Below, piece by piece: positions 45,937 through 55,031 of a stretch of DNA of 64,000 nucleotides (its first letter is position 1; the number at the start of each line of letters is the position of its first letter). Location of the stretch: positions 10,951 to 74,950 of the forward strand of contig CAZCTC010000037.1 in assembly GCA_964501335.1 (NCBI GenBank). The letters are read 5' to 3'. The notes under the pieces were generated by a model. The model made no database searches and was not told the DNA's origin. It saw only the letters and a list, made by a program, of their open reading frames with translations. The stretch is from CAZCTC01 sp964501335. GTDB lineage: Bacteria > Chloroflexota > Anaerolineae > B4-G1 > SLSP01. The translations under genes and the position numbers were made by a program.

Positions 45937-46965
45937 TTATGCGTTAGATTTCATTGCACCCAACCGCCGTGCAATCCACAATCCCAGCCAGACCAGTCCG
46001 GCCAGCACAAAAACCAGCAGATATTCAATCAAAGGGATCCGAATCACTTCATTGATCCGCCCCCAGCCCAATTGGCTGTAAGTCAGCAAAACCGCCCCCA
46101 CAAAGATGCCCAGAATCGCCCAACGCATCCACGACTTGAGCGGTACCCCGTACATCTGCGTGATCACGAAAATTCCGGCAAAGCCGAACGCAAACATCGG
46201 CCAGATCCCGCTCCCCTGAATAACCGCCACCATCGTTCCATGAAACAACACGGTTACTTCCTGCACCAGCGTCCACCATCGATTGGTGTGAATGCGGGTA
46301 AAAAACAGGCTGCCCTGCAACAGCAACAGGAACATGTAGAAAAAGCCCACCAGATGGCCGGGGGTATTTTCCATCGGATGGTACCAGAAAGTATAGATGG
46401 CCCCCCATGAAAAAACATAACCGTGATAACGCCGTACAAATCCGATGATCTCCTGCGAAATCGGAGCCGGTTTGCCGAAAAAGAGCCCGCGGCGCCGGTT
46501 TTCCATCAGCAGAATCGCCACCAGCATCAGTACCACCGATCCCTGCGAACTCCAGATCGAAACATCCTGCGCCAGCCCGTCGTACCAGACCTGGGTCTGC
46601 AACAGATGCAGAAACAGAAACAGCGCATTGACGCCCAAGGCGATCTTGTTCACCGGATGCAGATCGGCCGTATACTTGCGGACCTTCGTTTGGGCATAGT
46701 AGATCAGCCCCCAGATGGAAACCTGATGCAGAACATAGAGGATCCAGGCCGTAGCATGGCTCCAGAAGGTCGGTTCCGCCAGCTTCCAGTAATACCACGA
46801 AGCGCCCTGATCCGGCAACTTTGGAAAAACTGTCAACCGCGCGCCGGTCCAGGCAATCAAAGCTGAAAAAGCTAAACTGAAGAGGATTCCGCCCCAAAGC
46901 GCCCGCGAGGATTGCCCTTTGCTGCGCTCCACCGACGAGGTTACAGAGGATACTTCATTGGCCAT
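45937..46965 (-). CDS. Polytopic membrane protein with conserved-looking histidines
   Basis: A 342-residue protein from the ATG at 46965, with AAGGAG 8 nt upstream. About nine hydrophobic helices are visible. Histidines lie in or near helices (HATAWILYVLHQVSIW, FLHLLQTQVW, RRYHGYVF, WYHPMENTPGHLVGFFY), which could hold haem or metal, though that is a guess. No named family was recognised. It is the first gene of an operon of redox enzymes (SDR, LDH, aldo/keto reductase, esterase), so a membrane electron-transfer or transport role is possible. Confidence 0.75.
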   Translation of the reverse strand: MANEVSSVTSSVERSKGQSSRALWGGILFSLAFSALIAWTGARLTVFPKLPDQGASWYYWKLAEPTFWSHATAWILYVLHQVSIWGLIYYAQTKVRKYTADLHPVNKIALGVNALFLFLHLLQTQVWYDGLAQDVSIWSSQGSVVLMLVAILLMENRRRGLFFGKPAPISQEIIGFVRRYHGYVFSWGAIYTFWYHPMENTPGHLVGFFYMFLLLLQGSLFFTRIHTNRWWTLVQEVTVLFHGTMVAVIQGSGIWPMFAFGFAGIFVITQMYGVPLKSWMRWAILGIFVGAVLLTYSQLGWGRINEVIRIPLIEYLLVFVLAGLVWLGLWIARRLGAMKSNA

Positions 46966-47069
46966 GGTGTGTGCTCCTTGAACGTTATAGAAAATTCCCA
47001 ACCTTTATCATGAATAAAATAAAGGCTTATCTTATTTTAAGCAATTCTGTGCCTTTGTCTATTGATAAA

Positions 47070-47102
47070 TTTTTTCGCGCGCTCAGAAAGCGCGCGAAAA
47101 AA
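47070..47102. repeat. Bare palindrome of the repeat family
   Basis: A 14-bp perfect stem (47070-47083 with 47089-47102), CAGAA loop, core TTTTCGCGCGCT. It lies 20 nt after the stop of the DUF5107 gene. Confidence 0.83.
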
Positions 47103-47121
47103 ATAAACAAAATTCCCCCAC

Positions 47122-48705
47122 TCAAGGTTTGATCTCTACCGGCGCCAGTCCGCGGCGTTGAACTTCCAAAGTCCAGTTACCGCCCACCCCCGGCACCACC
47201 ACCTGAAAAGGCCCCGTCACATCCCATTCTCCCGCCACTCCCTCGCCCTGACGCAAAACCAGATGCGCCTGCACCGCCCCGGGAGCATCGACCGCCAGCC
47301 GCAAGCCGCCGTCTTCCTCTCGCACCCCCACAGCCAGCTGCCCATCCGCCCACCGCAATCGCCCCAAATCTCGCACCGGATACCAATGCTCTTCCCAGCT
47401 CACTTCGCCGCCCGCCGACAGAGAAGCATAATCCCCAAAAGTCTGGGTATAACCGCCCCACATTTCCACATAGCGGCTCGCCCCGTCGGTATAAAGATCC
47501 GCCGAAAGGTCTCCCAATCCGAAGAATTTCACGCCCCGCGCCTGCCTCGCCGGATAGACCCGCACCACGCCCTGTTCTACCGACGCATCGTAAATCCCGA
47601 CCGCCCCCCGCGCTTCCGCAGCAAAAAATCCCAGATAGCGCTGCCAGTTGCCGTATTGACTGAAATCCCGCTCCCCGATCACTGGCCACGACACTCGCGT
47701 CCCCGGCCCCGGCAATGACTCATCCCCGGTCGAATGGAGGATCACCTCCGCAGTCGGCATCCAAAAATGCAGTGCCGACGTCGGTCCATGGCCCGACAGA
47801 TCGAGCATCATATTGCTCCAAAATTGGAAGGACTGCGCCTTCCCCGTCCCATTGACAATCCTCGGCTGCACGGTCAAATCGCAACGCCCCGCCGCCAGCC
47901 ACATCGTCACCTCAACCGTCACCCCCGTCTGCGACTCCGTATCCCAGACCCGGATGCCGCGCCGCCCCTCACCCGCCACCCATTCGCTCTGCCAGGGCCG
48001 GGCCTCATTCAAGCCATGTTCTTCTACAGGAAAGGCCCACTCCACCCCGCCCGTCGCCAGCCACCAGCCACGATACCCCCAGTGCGTCGGCTTCCACACC
48101 GGATTGGCATAGGTCAACCGGCGCCCGCTCCGCAAATCTTCCCACGAATAAATCCGTCCCCCCAGCGACGGCATAACGGAAACCCGCACACACTCGTTTT
48201 CCAGCACCCACACCTTGACCGCCCGGGGCGCCGGCCCTCCCACCGCCTCGAAATTGAGCCGGGAATAAGGATAAATCGCATCGTCGGCTCCCGTCGGCAC
48301 CAGCGCATTCTCCCAATCGTAAGCCTGAACAGTCACCTGAGATTCGTAAGATTTCACACTCTCCAGAGAAGCCGGTGTCGGAGTGGAAATAAACTCAGGA
48401 GTCGCCGTCGCATTCAAATCCACAGTCGGCGTCGAAGCCGGAATCGCAGGCGCCGGAGTCTCCGTCGCCGTAGCCGACGGTAACAGCGTAGCCATCGCCG
48501 TCGGCGTGACTTCCGGCGCCCGGGCCGGCGGCATCCCGACCCGTACCGCCGTCGGCGTAACCGGAACCGCCGGCGGAATCAGGCCGGCCGGCAGCGCCAG
48601 CTTCACCCCCAGGAAAAAACTCAGCCCAAACACCACAAAAACCGCCATCAAAATGCCCCCGCCGCCGAACAAAATCGCCCCCCAGATCCACGCCTTCTTC
48701 TCCAT
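47122..48705 (-). CDS. Membrane-anchored DUF5107 (galactose mutarotase-like) protein
   Basis: A 527-residue protein. An N-terminal helix (GAILFGGGGILMAVFVVFG) anchors it. A Thr/Pro/Ala-rich stalk occupies ~residues 45-110. The remaining ~400 residues match the DUF5107 type of beta-sandwich (CVRVSVMPSLGGRIYSWED, and VEWAFPVEEHGL), related to galactose mutarotases and glycoside-hydrolase accessory folds. GAGGTGAAA lies upstream of the ATG at 48705. It probably binds or epimerises sugars at the cell surface. It is divergent from, and next to, the glycan-use locus. Confidence 0.82.
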   Translation of the reverse strand: MEKKAWIWGAILFGGGGILMAVFVVFGLSFFLGVKLALPAGLIPPAVPVTPTAVRVGMPPARAPEVTPTAMATLLPSATATETPAPAIPASTPTVDLNATATPEFISTPTPASLESVKSYESQVTVQAYDWENALVPTGADDAIYPYSRLNFEAVGGPAPRAVKVWVLENECVRVSVMPSLGGRIYSWEDLRSGRRLTYANPVWKPTHWGYRGWWLATGGVEWAFPVEEHGLNEARPWQSEWVAGEGRRGIRVWDTESQTGVTVEVTMWLAAGRCDLTVQPRIVNGTGKAQSFQFWSNMMLDLSGHGPTSALHFWMPTAEVILHSTGDESLPGPGTRVSWPVIGERDFSQYGNWQRYLGFFAAEARGAVGIYDASVEQGVVRVYPARQARGVKFFGLGDLSADLYTDGASRYVEMWGGYTQTFGDYASLSAGGEVSWEEHWYPVRDLGRLRWADGQLAVGVREEDGGLRLAVDAPGAVQAHLVLRQGEGVAGEWDVTGPFQVVVPGVGGNWTLEVQRRGLAPVEIKP

Positions 48706-48755
48706 CCCATTTCACCTCTTCCGTGTTTTCCGTTACCAGCCGATTATACTTTAAC

Positions 48756-48914
48756 CTGTCCTGAAAATAGGCCTTTATGGCATGGCCCCCGGCCTTGTAA
48801 CGTCCCGCAAATAGTCCTTGCCCGGTAAGATACGCCGCGCGGGATGGCGAGAGAAAGTTTTTTTGTTTATGTTTTCGCGGGCTTCAGAAAGCCCGCGAAA
48901 ACATAGGCTTTTTT
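48756..48914 (+). repeat. Two-hairpin repeat element, forward, full-length
   Basis: CTGTCCTGAAAATAGG at 48756-48771, then the tail, then a perfect 16-bp stem (48869-48884 with 48889-48904), CAGA loop and GGCTTTTTTT. The stem is identical to the copy at 63956. Confidence 0.9.
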
Positions 48915-49050
48915 TGCCACCCTCGCATTAGAAGGCGCCTTCTTGTCGAGCATTCTCAGCCCCAAGGGGGCGACCTTAAGGTAGCCTGGGTAAAGCCCCA
49001 GGAAACCGCGCCGGACAATCCATTTTCATCCTTCGGGATGCCGCCCCCTG
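48911..49050. repeat. Dispersed ~140-bp repeat, copy 2
   Basis: Near-identical partner of 41761-41900, including the CCTGGGTAAAGCCCCAGG palindrome with small differences. Confidence 0.8.
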
Positions 49051-49059
49051 CATGACCTT

Positions 49060-49265
49060 CTGTCCTGAAAATAGACCTTTATGACATGGCCCCGGCCTTG
49101 TAACGTCCCGCAAATGGCCCTTTCCCCGTAAAACACAACGCGCTGGATCGGAAGAGAGAGTTTTTTGTTGATGTTTTTGTGCGCATCAGAATGCGCACCC
49201 AAACATAGCCCTTTTCCAGAGCCGCCCCGGCGGCGCAGGCTGTCTACTGTCTACTTGCTGCTGTC
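49060..49265 (+). repeat. Two-hairpin repeat element, forward, full-length
   Basis: CTGTCCTGAAAATAG start at 49060, tail, stem 49171-49186 with 49191-49206 (16 bp, two adjacent mismatches), CAGA loop, then CCAGAGCCGCCCCGGCGG and TGTCTACT units. Confidence 0.88.
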
Positions 49266-49287
49266 TACTTCCCCTGCATTTTCCCTA

Positions 49288-49316
49288 TTGACAAAAAATC
49301 GAAAATCCCCTACAAT
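49288..49316 (+). promoter_or_regulatory. Strong sigma-70-type promoter of the LacI-family gene
   Basis: TTGACA at 49288-49293 and TACAAT at 49311-49316, spaced 17 nt. The transcription start would be near 49323, directly before the operator. Confidence 0.88.
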
Positions 49317-49328
49317 GTGAACGGTAAC

Positions 49329-49340
49329 GTGACCGGTCAC
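49329..49340. promoter_or_regulatory. Palindromic operator GTGACCGGTCAC
   Basis: A perfect 12-bp palindrome with central CCGG-type symmetry and partly matching AA/TT flanks, typical of LacI-family operators. It lies a few nt after the expected transcription start and 22 nt before the ATG, so autorepression is likely. No second copy was found by eye before the sugar transporter genes. Confidence 0.8.
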
Positions 49341-49361
49341 ATTCTCGAAAGGCGAAAAATC

Positions 49362-50363
49362 ATGCCCAGATCTGGTGTCACTATTCGCGATGTCGCAGCC
49401 CGAGCGGGAGTCTCTCATCAGACAGTCTCCCGGGTCTTGAACAACAGCACTGAGGTCACCCCCGAAACCCGCGACCGGGTCAACGCTGCCATCGCCGAAC
49501 TGGATTACCGCCCCAACGCCAACGCCCGCTCCCTCGCCGCCGGCCGCACTTACGCCTTGGCCTGCCTGGCCCCCAACCTGACCGACTACACCTTTGCCTC
49601 CATTATCGAAGGCATCGAAAGCGAAGCTCGCCAGCACGGTTATTTCGTCTTCTCCTCCTCCACCCCCGACGCCGACAGCTTTGGCTTGCTCGCCGCCGAG
49701 CTGAGTTCCAGCCGGCGCGCCGACGGCCTCCTCATCATCAATCCCTACAACGATGCCCGCCACACCCGCCTGGCCCCCGACTTCCCCGTCGTCCTGATCG
49801 GCTCCCATCCGGCCGAACCCATCAACTCCGTCTCCCTCGACGACCGTCAGGCTGCCCGCGCCGCTACCCGCTATCTGCGCAGCCTCGGCCATCGCCAGAT
49901 CGTCAACATCACTGGCCCCCAGACCGAAGACTGCACCCGGGAACGCATCGCCGGCTATCAGGATGCCCTCGAAGCCGCCCGCATCGATCCCAATCCTGCC
50001 TTAATCCTCGAAGGAGACTGGACGGCCTCCTCCGGAGCCCTCGTCATTCAAAGACTGCTGAAATCGGCCTGCCCCTTCACCGCCGTCTTTGCCCAGAACG
50101 ACCGCATGGCTATCGGCGCCATCCACGCGCTGCGCCAGGCCGGTCGCCGCGTCCCCGAAGATATCTCCGTCATCGGCTTCGATGATATGCCCCTCGCCTC
50201 CTATTTCGATCCACCGCTGACCACGATGCGTCAGGACACCCTTGAAATTGGTCGGGAAGCTGTCCGTCTATTGATCCGCACCCTGGAAAACCCGGGACAG
50301 CCTGCCGAACAAAAACGCCTTCCCGCAGATCTTATTATTCGTTATTCAACCCAACCGCTCTGA
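49362..50363 (+). CDS. LacI-family transcriptional repressor
   Basis: A 333-residue protein from the ATG at 49362; upstream in-frame codons overlap the operator. The N-terminal HTH is VTIRDVAARAGVSHQTVSRVLNNS, followed by the hinge helix region NARSLAAGRTYALACL. Residues ~60-330 are the periplasmic-binding-protein-like ligand domain (DRMAIGAIHALRQAGRRVPEDISVIGFDDMP). The ligand is probably a sugar or a glycan-derived inducer. It controls its own promoter and, by position, the sugar ABC genes and glycosidases downstream. Confidence 0.95.
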   Translation: MPRSGVTIRDVAARAGVSHQTVSRVLNNSTEVTPETRDRVNAAIAELDYRPNANARSLAAGRTYALACLAPNLTDYTFASIIEGIESEARQHGYFVFSSSTPDADSFGLLAAELSSSRRADGLLIINPYNDARHTRLAPDFPVVLIGSHPAEPINSVSLDDRQAARAATRYLRSLGHRQIVNITGPQTEDCTRERIAGYQDALEAARIDPNPALILEGDWTASSGALVIQRLLKSACPFTAVFAQNDRMAIGAIHALRQAGRRVPEDISVIGFDDMPLASYFDPPLTTMRQDTLEIGREAVRLLIRTLENPGQPAEQKRLPADLIIRYSTQPL

Positions 50364-50392
50364 AAGGAGGCCCTTCCCCCGATTGTAATTAT

Positions 50393-50461
50393 CCAGAATA
50401 AAAACGCTCTCCCCCATCCAGCACGTCGTATCTTACAGGAAAAGTACCTTGTGCGGGACGC
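50393..50461 (-). repeat. Tail-only remnant of the repeat element, reverse
   Basis: The reverse tail (CTCTCCCCCATCCAGCACGT through TGCGGGACGC) is present, but no hairpin precedes it. It lies 30 nt after the lacI-type stop. Confidence 0.7.
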
Positions 50462-50508
50462 AAAAAGTCGACTGTTATTTTATTTCACCCTAACAAAGGA
50501 GTTATTGA

Positions 50509-51837
50509 ATGAATCGCAAACCCTGGATGACCGTTTTCAGCCTGCTGCTGATCGCGTCCTTTATTCTGTCGGGCTGCACCGCCCCGACTGCCGCGCCTGC
50601 CACCACGGCTCCGGCCGCTTCAGGAGAGGAAATCACCCTGCGCTGGCGCACCCGCCCCGACAATCAGTCCGAAATCGATGTCTATAACTCGATCAGCAAA
50701 GATATTGATGCCTCGCTGAACGGCATTACGCTGGTCTACGAACCCGGCGGCAGCGAAAGCTCCAGCTACCAGGATGTCCTGAAGACCGAAATCGGCGCCG
50801 GCACTGCCCCCGATGTCTTCTGGATTCCCGGCACCGATGTGGCCGATTTCGCCAAACGCGGTCTGATCCTCGACCTGCGCAGCATGGCCAGCAAAACCTC
50901 CGGTTATCAGGATTCTGATTTCTACGCCGGCCCGATGTACCACCTGACCTTCGACCCGACCACCAACAAAACCGGCACGACGCTCTGGGGCCTCCCCCGC
51001 GACGTCTCCACCTTCGTGCTCTACCTCAACCTCGACCTGATCAACGAAGCCGGCGCCCCCGATCCTCGGGAACTGGCCAAAAAAGGCGAATGGAACTGGG
51101 ACAACTTCATGCTGGTGGCCAAAAAGGTCCGCGCCCTGGGCAGTGACATCTACGGCTACGGCCAAAACGCCTGGTGGGGGCCCTACGGTCTCTGGATCAA
51201 CTCCGCCGGCGGCAACTTCTTCAACGCCGATCGGACCGCCTGCGCCCTCGACACCCCCGAATCGATCAAGGGGCTCGAATTTGAACGCAGCATCTACGCC
51301 GCCGAAGTCGCCGTCCCCTACGGCGAAGACTCCGAACCGCCCTTCATGGCCGGCAAAGTCGCCATGTTCCAGAACGGCCGCTGGGCTACCCCCGGCACCC
51401 GCAGCAGCGCCAATTTCAACTGGGATGTCGTCGAACCGCCCGCCGGCCCCAACGGCCTGCACAACTGGCTCTTCTGGGGCGCCTATGTCGTCAATGCCAA
51501 GACCCAGCACCCCGAAGAAGCCTGGAAACTGGTTCAGGCCCTGACCACCGCCGAGACCCAGGGCAAAGTGGCCGCCCTCGGCACCAACATCCCCAGCCGC
51601 GTCAGCCAGGATGCCCTGGATAAATTCCTGACCTTCACCCCGCCCGCCAACAACCAGGCCTTCCTCAACGGTCTGGCGCAAGAACCGGTCGCCGAAGGAC
51701 CGCTCTGGGCCGGCAGCTGGCCCGAATACGACAAAATCATGGGCGACAAAGTCACTGCCGTGATCAACGGCCAGATGACCATCGATGAATTCAAAGCCAG
51801 CATCTGCTCCGAAGCCAACAAAGTCTTCGGTCAGTAA
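50509..51837 (+). CDS. Sugar ABC transporter substrate-binding lipoprotein
   Basis: A 442-residue family 1 solute-binding protein. The signal peptide ends in the lipobox ILSGC (Cys23), followed by a Thr/Ala/Pro linker. The binding fold shows GAGTAPDVFWIPG and DLRSMA near the hinge, and WGLPRDVSTFVLYLNLDL in the second lobe, as in maltose/multiple-sugar binders. AAAGGAG precedes the ATG. It delivers a sugar, probably an oligosaccharide, to the permeases at 52105 and 53810. No ATPase gene is in the window, so a shared MsmK-type ATPase elsewhere is expected. Confidence 0.95.
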   Translation: MNRKPWMTVFSLLLIASFILSGCTAPTAAPATTAPAASGEEITLRWRTRPDNQSEIDVYNSISKDIDASLNGITLVYEPGGSESSSYQDVLKTEIGAGTAPDVFWIPGTDVADFAKRGLILDLRSMASKTSGYQDSDFYAGPMYHLTFDPTTNKTGTTLWGLPRDVSTFVLYLNLDLINEAGAPDPRELAKKGEWNWDNFMLVAKKVRALGSDIYGYGQNAWWGPYGLWINSAGGNFFNADRTACALDTPESIKGLEFERSIYAAEVAVPYGEDSEPPFMAGKVAMFQNGRWATPGTRSSANFNWDVVEPPAGPNGLHNWLFWGAYVVNAKTQHPEEAWKLVQALTTAETQGKVAALGTNIPSRVSQDALDKFLTFTPPANNQAFLNGLAQEPVAEGPLWAGSWPEYDKIMGDKVTAVINGQMTIDEFKASICSEANKVFGQ

Positions 51838-51897
51838 AACCTTTCAACTCAATAACCCAATTTCTCGACCTGCGCGGTTCGGCTGAGAAAAAAGCTC

Positions 51898-52001
51898 ATA
51901 TTTTCGGCGGCTTTCTGAAGCCGCCGAAAATATAAATAAAAACAACTCTCTAACCATCCAGCGCGTCGCTTTGAGCCGAACAAAAGCCGCTTGCGGGGCG
52001 C
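51898..52001 (-). repeat. Two-hairpin repeat element, reverse
   Basis: A perfect 16-bp stem (51898-51913 with 51918-51933), loop TCTG (the reverse complement of CAGA), 60 nt after the binding-protein stop. The reverse tail follows to GGGGCGCT. Confidence 0.88.
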
Positions 52002-52026
52002 TGGAACGCTCACCACATAAATCGTA

Positions 52027-52062
52027 TTTTTCGCGCGCCCTCGAAAAAGGGCGCGCGAAAAA
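52027..52062. repeat. Bare palindrome of the repeat family
   Basis: A 15-bp stem (52027-52041 with 52048-52062), core TTTTCGCGCGCCC. It lies 42 nt before the permease start, in the same intergenic region as the reverse element. Confidence 0.83.
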
Positions 52063-52104
52063 AAATAAAAGAACTCCCAATTTTTCACCCAAGGAGCACA
52101 CTCA

Positions 52105-53799
52105 ATGGCCACCGGGTTAGAATCTAAACCCTTATCCATAACCGCCAATACCGCCAAGGCCCGCCTGGAACGCTTTCTCTTCGCCGCGCCCATCTGGCAG
52201 GGCTTCTTGACCCTGGCCGGATTGGCGGCTGCCCTCATGCTCTTTCTGGACCGCAGTGAATCCAACGCCGCCTGGTTGCGCCCCGTAACCGGCATCCTCA
52301 TCCTGATCGGCGCGGTTGCCAGTGCCGTCTCAATTCCCTTTTTGCTTCAACGTCGCGCCGTCGGCCGGACCATCGCCCTGGCTGTCAACTACCTCGGCTT
52401 CGTCGCCTGCCTGCTCGCCGCCTTCCAAAGCCTGGGCGTCTTCATGGTGATCGACTACATCGCCGCCCACTTCGCCGCCGGCCTCATTCCCCTGGTCGCC
52501 CTGCTCGGCGGCTACCTGATCGGCACGCTGGCCGACCGTTACCCCAACAACTACCGCAAAGAAATGCTCTTCCGGCGCCTCGGTCAGGGCATCATGGCCG
52601 TTTCCGGCATTATTTTTATTATCCTGGTTCAACTCATCCCCTGGCTCATCTCCGTCGTCCAAAACGTCAACAGCTTTACGAAGCTGGCCCTGGTCCTCGG
52701 CGCCGTCGGCATGGGCATCTTCGCCTGGCTCTTCAACCGTGATTCCGTCGCTCAGACGCTCCATGCCAGCAACGCCCAAAATGAAAGCATCAGCGGCTTC
52801 CTCTTCCTTTCGCCCAATTTACTGGGCTTCCTGCTCTTCTTCGCCGGCCCGCTGCTCTTTTCCTTCTATATCAGCTTCACCGATTGGGATGCCTTCGGCA
52901 CAAAAAACTGGGTCGGACTGGAAAACTACCAGCGCATCTTCAGTGTCGATGTCCGTCCCTTGCAATCCATCGACCAACCGGTCACCGAAGCGCTCAACAC
53001 CCAGATCTATGACGAACTGGGCCGCTTCAACCTCTTCGGTCAAAACTTCATCGTCGGCGCCCGCGACAAATTCTTCTGGCTGGCACTGCGCAACACGCTG
53101 CTCTTCTGCTTGATGGCCGTACCGCTCAGCGTCATTCCGGCGCTCTTCCTCGCCAATGTCCTCAACAGCAAGATTCCCGGAATGAAATTCTTCCGCGCCC
53201 TCTACTTCCTCCCCAGCATCGCCGCCGTCGTCGGCGTCGCCCTGATCTGGAAATGGCTCTACGACGCCTCCATCGGGTATATCAATTATTTCATCACGAT
53301 GGCCGTCACCTGGCTCAACAGCTTCGCCGCCACGCCGATCGTCGATCCGCAAATCCGCTGGCTCTCCGACGGGAAAACCGCCATGCTGGCCATCGTCATC
53401 ATGTCGGCCTGGCAGACCATGGGCTTCAACACGGTCCTCTTCCTGGCCGGCCTGCAGAACGTCTCCCAGGAACTCTACGAAGCTGCCACCGTCGACGGCG
53501 CCAATGCCTGGAACCGTTTCTGGAAGATCACCCTGCCGCTGCTCGCCCCGACGACCTTCTTTGTGGTCACCACCACCACCATCCAGGCCCTCCAGATCTT
53601 TGAACAGGTCTTCATCGCCACCAATCCGCCCGGCGGCCCCAACAACGCCACCCTGACCGTCGTCCTCTACCTCTACCAGAACGGCTTCCAGTGGTTCAAA
53701 CAGGGATACGCCTCCGCCACGGCCTGGGTCCTCTTTGCCATCATCTTCCTGGTCACCCGGCTGCAATTCCAGGCTCAGGGCAAAGACGAGCCTGCCTAG
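52105..53799 (+). CDS. Sugar ABC permease, MalF/UgpA type, with long N-terminal membrane extension
   Basis: A 564-residue permease; CAAGGAG lies about 9 nt before the ATG. The C-terminal ~330 residues are the usual MalF-type core with the EAA motif EAATVDGANAWNRFWKITLP. The first ~230 residues add about six or seven extra hydrophobic helices before the normal first helix (FLFLSPNLLGFLLFFAGP), which makes it nearly twice the usual length. Such extensions are known in MalF-like proteins but vary widely. An insert near residues 275-330 (TDWDAFGTKNWVGLENYQ onwards) resembles the MalF P2 loop. It pairs with the permease at 53810. Confidence 0.92.
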   Translation: MATGLESKPLSITANTAKARLERFLFAAPIWQGFLTLAGLAAALMLFLDRSESNAAWLRPVTGILILIGAVASAVSIPFLLQRRAVGRTIALAVNYLGFVACLLAAFQSLGVFMVIDYIAAHFAAGLIPLVALLGGYLIGTLADRYPNNYRKEMLFRRLGQGIMAVSGIIFIILVQLIPWLISVVQNVNSFTKLALVLGAVGMGIFAWLFNRDSVAQTLHASNAQNESISGFLFLSPNLLGFLLFFAGPLLFSFYISFTDWDAFGTKNWVGLENYQRIFSVDVRPLQSIDQPVTEALNTQIYDELGRFNLFGQNFIVGARDKFFWLALRNTLLFCLMAVPLSVIPALFLANVLNSKIPGMKFFRALYFLPSIAAVVGVALIWKWLYDASIGYINYFITMAVTWLNSFAATPIVDPQIRWLSDGKTAMLAIVIMSAWQTMGFNTVLFLAGLQNVSQELYEAATVDGANAWNRFWKITLPLLAPTTFFVVTTTTIQALQIFEQVFIATNPPGGPNNATLTVVLYLYQNGFQWFKQGYASATAWVLFAIIFLVTRLQFQAQGKDEPA

Positions 53800-53809
53800 G
53801 AGAACCGCC

Positions 53810-55024
53810 ATGAAATCCCAAAAATTAAGCAACCTGCTCCGCAACGGCCTGATCTATTTCATCCTCAGCGCCTTCGCCCTGGTCATGCTCTTCCCCTTCA
53901 TCTACATGCTCTTCACCTCGTTCAAACTGCCCAAGGATACCTTCCGCTATCCGCCCCGGCTGATGCCCCGGGACCCGGTGACCGTCACCGTTCCGGGCTA
54001 CGATGAACCCCAGCCGCTCTACTACGTCGATTACGCCGGACAGCGCCGGCAATTCGCCCTGGTCGAAGACAACATCAGCATCGGCATCTACGCCGCACCG
54101 GACGATCTCACAACCACCTTCGAGCGCCCGATCAAGGATGAAGTCCCCACCGGCGGTTACACCAATCAGCAAACCGCCTCCGTCAACGGCAAAGACGAAC
54201 CGCTCTTCGATGTGACCGTCGACGGCACCATCGTCCCGATGGTCAAAGTGGGCCAGACCGCCCTCGGCCGCTTCGTCGATCCGGCCGATCCCACCGTCAC
54301 CGTCCTGCAAAATGTCCGGCTGAGTACGCCGGTAGAAAATCTCTCCTGGCATCCCGGCAACTACACCGACGTCATGGCTCTTCAAGGGATGGACCGCAGC
54401 CTCACCAACACCATCCTCGTCACCATCCTGGTCGTTGCCGGGCAGCTCGTCACCTCGGTCATGGGCGGCTACGCCTTCGCCCGGCTGCGATTCCCCGGCC
54501 GCAATCGTCTCTTTGAACTCTATCTCGGCACCATGATGATCCCCTTCGTCGTCTTGATCATCCCCCTCTATCAGATCATGGTCATGCTCGGCTGGGTCGA
54601 TAAGGTCGCCGCCCTGGTCATCCCCTGGCTCTTCACCGCCTACGGCACCTTCATGATGCGGCAATTCTTCCTCTCCATCCCCCGCGAAATCGAAGAAGCC
54701 GCCTTCATCGACGGCGCCTCCCGCATGCAGATCCTCACCCAGATCTTCCTGCCGGCCATCACGCCCGCCCTCGCCACCCAGGCCACCTTCTCCTTCCTCT
54801 ACGCCTGGAACAGCTTCGTCTGGCCTCTGCTCGTCATCAACACCGGCAACGGCCAGTCGCACGTCCTCACCCTCTCGCTCAACATGCTGCGCGGCCGCGC
54901 CTCCGACAGCCCCAACCTCATCCTCGCCGGCGCCGCCATTGCAGTCCTGCCGCCCCTGATCGTCTTCATCCTCGCCCAACGCTACTACATCGAAAGCATC
55001 ACCAGCAGCGGCGTAAAAGGATAA
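53810..55024 (+). CDS. Sugar ABC permease, MalG/UgpE type, with periplasmic insert
   Basis: A 404-residue permease from the ATG at 53810, with AGGAGAA just upstream. After the first helix (YFILSAFALVMLFPFIYMLF), about 150 extracytoplasmic residues, rich in beta-type strands (VTVTVPGYDEPQPLYYVDYAG), are inserted before the second helix; normal MalG proteins have ~30. The EAA motif EIEEAAFIDGASRMQILTQIFLP and the end helices are typical. The insert could contact the binding protein or substrate. No ATPase gene follows. Confidence 0.93.
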   Translation: MKSQKLSNLLRNGLIYFILSAFALVMLFPFIYMLFTSFKLPKDTFRYPPRLMPRDPVTVTVPGYDEPQPLYYVDYAGQRRQFALVEDNISIGIYAAPDDLTTTFERPIKDEVPTGGYTNQQTASVNGKDEPLFDVTVDGTIVPMVKVGQTALGRFVDPADPTVTVLQNVRLSTPVENLSWHPGNYTDVMALQGMDRSLTNTILVTILVVAGQLVTSVMGGYAFARLRFPGRNRLFELYLGTMMIPFVVLIIPLYQIMVMLGWVDKVAALVIPWLFTAYGTFMMRQFFLSIPREIEEAAFIDGASRMQILTQIFLPAITPALATQATFSFLYAWNSFVWPLLVINTGNGQSHVLTLSLNMLRGRASDSPNLILAGAAIAVLPPLIVFILAQRYYIESITSSGVKG

Positions 55025-55031
55025 ATTAAAA

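Larger units (their letters stand above)
48706..49287. other. 582-bp repeat-filled region between DUF5107 gene and lacI promoter
   Basis: It holds two full repeat elements (48756-48914 and 49060-49265) and the partner of the 41761 repeat (48911-49050). Apart from these nothing is seen before the lacI-type promoter at 49288. Confidence 0.75.
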
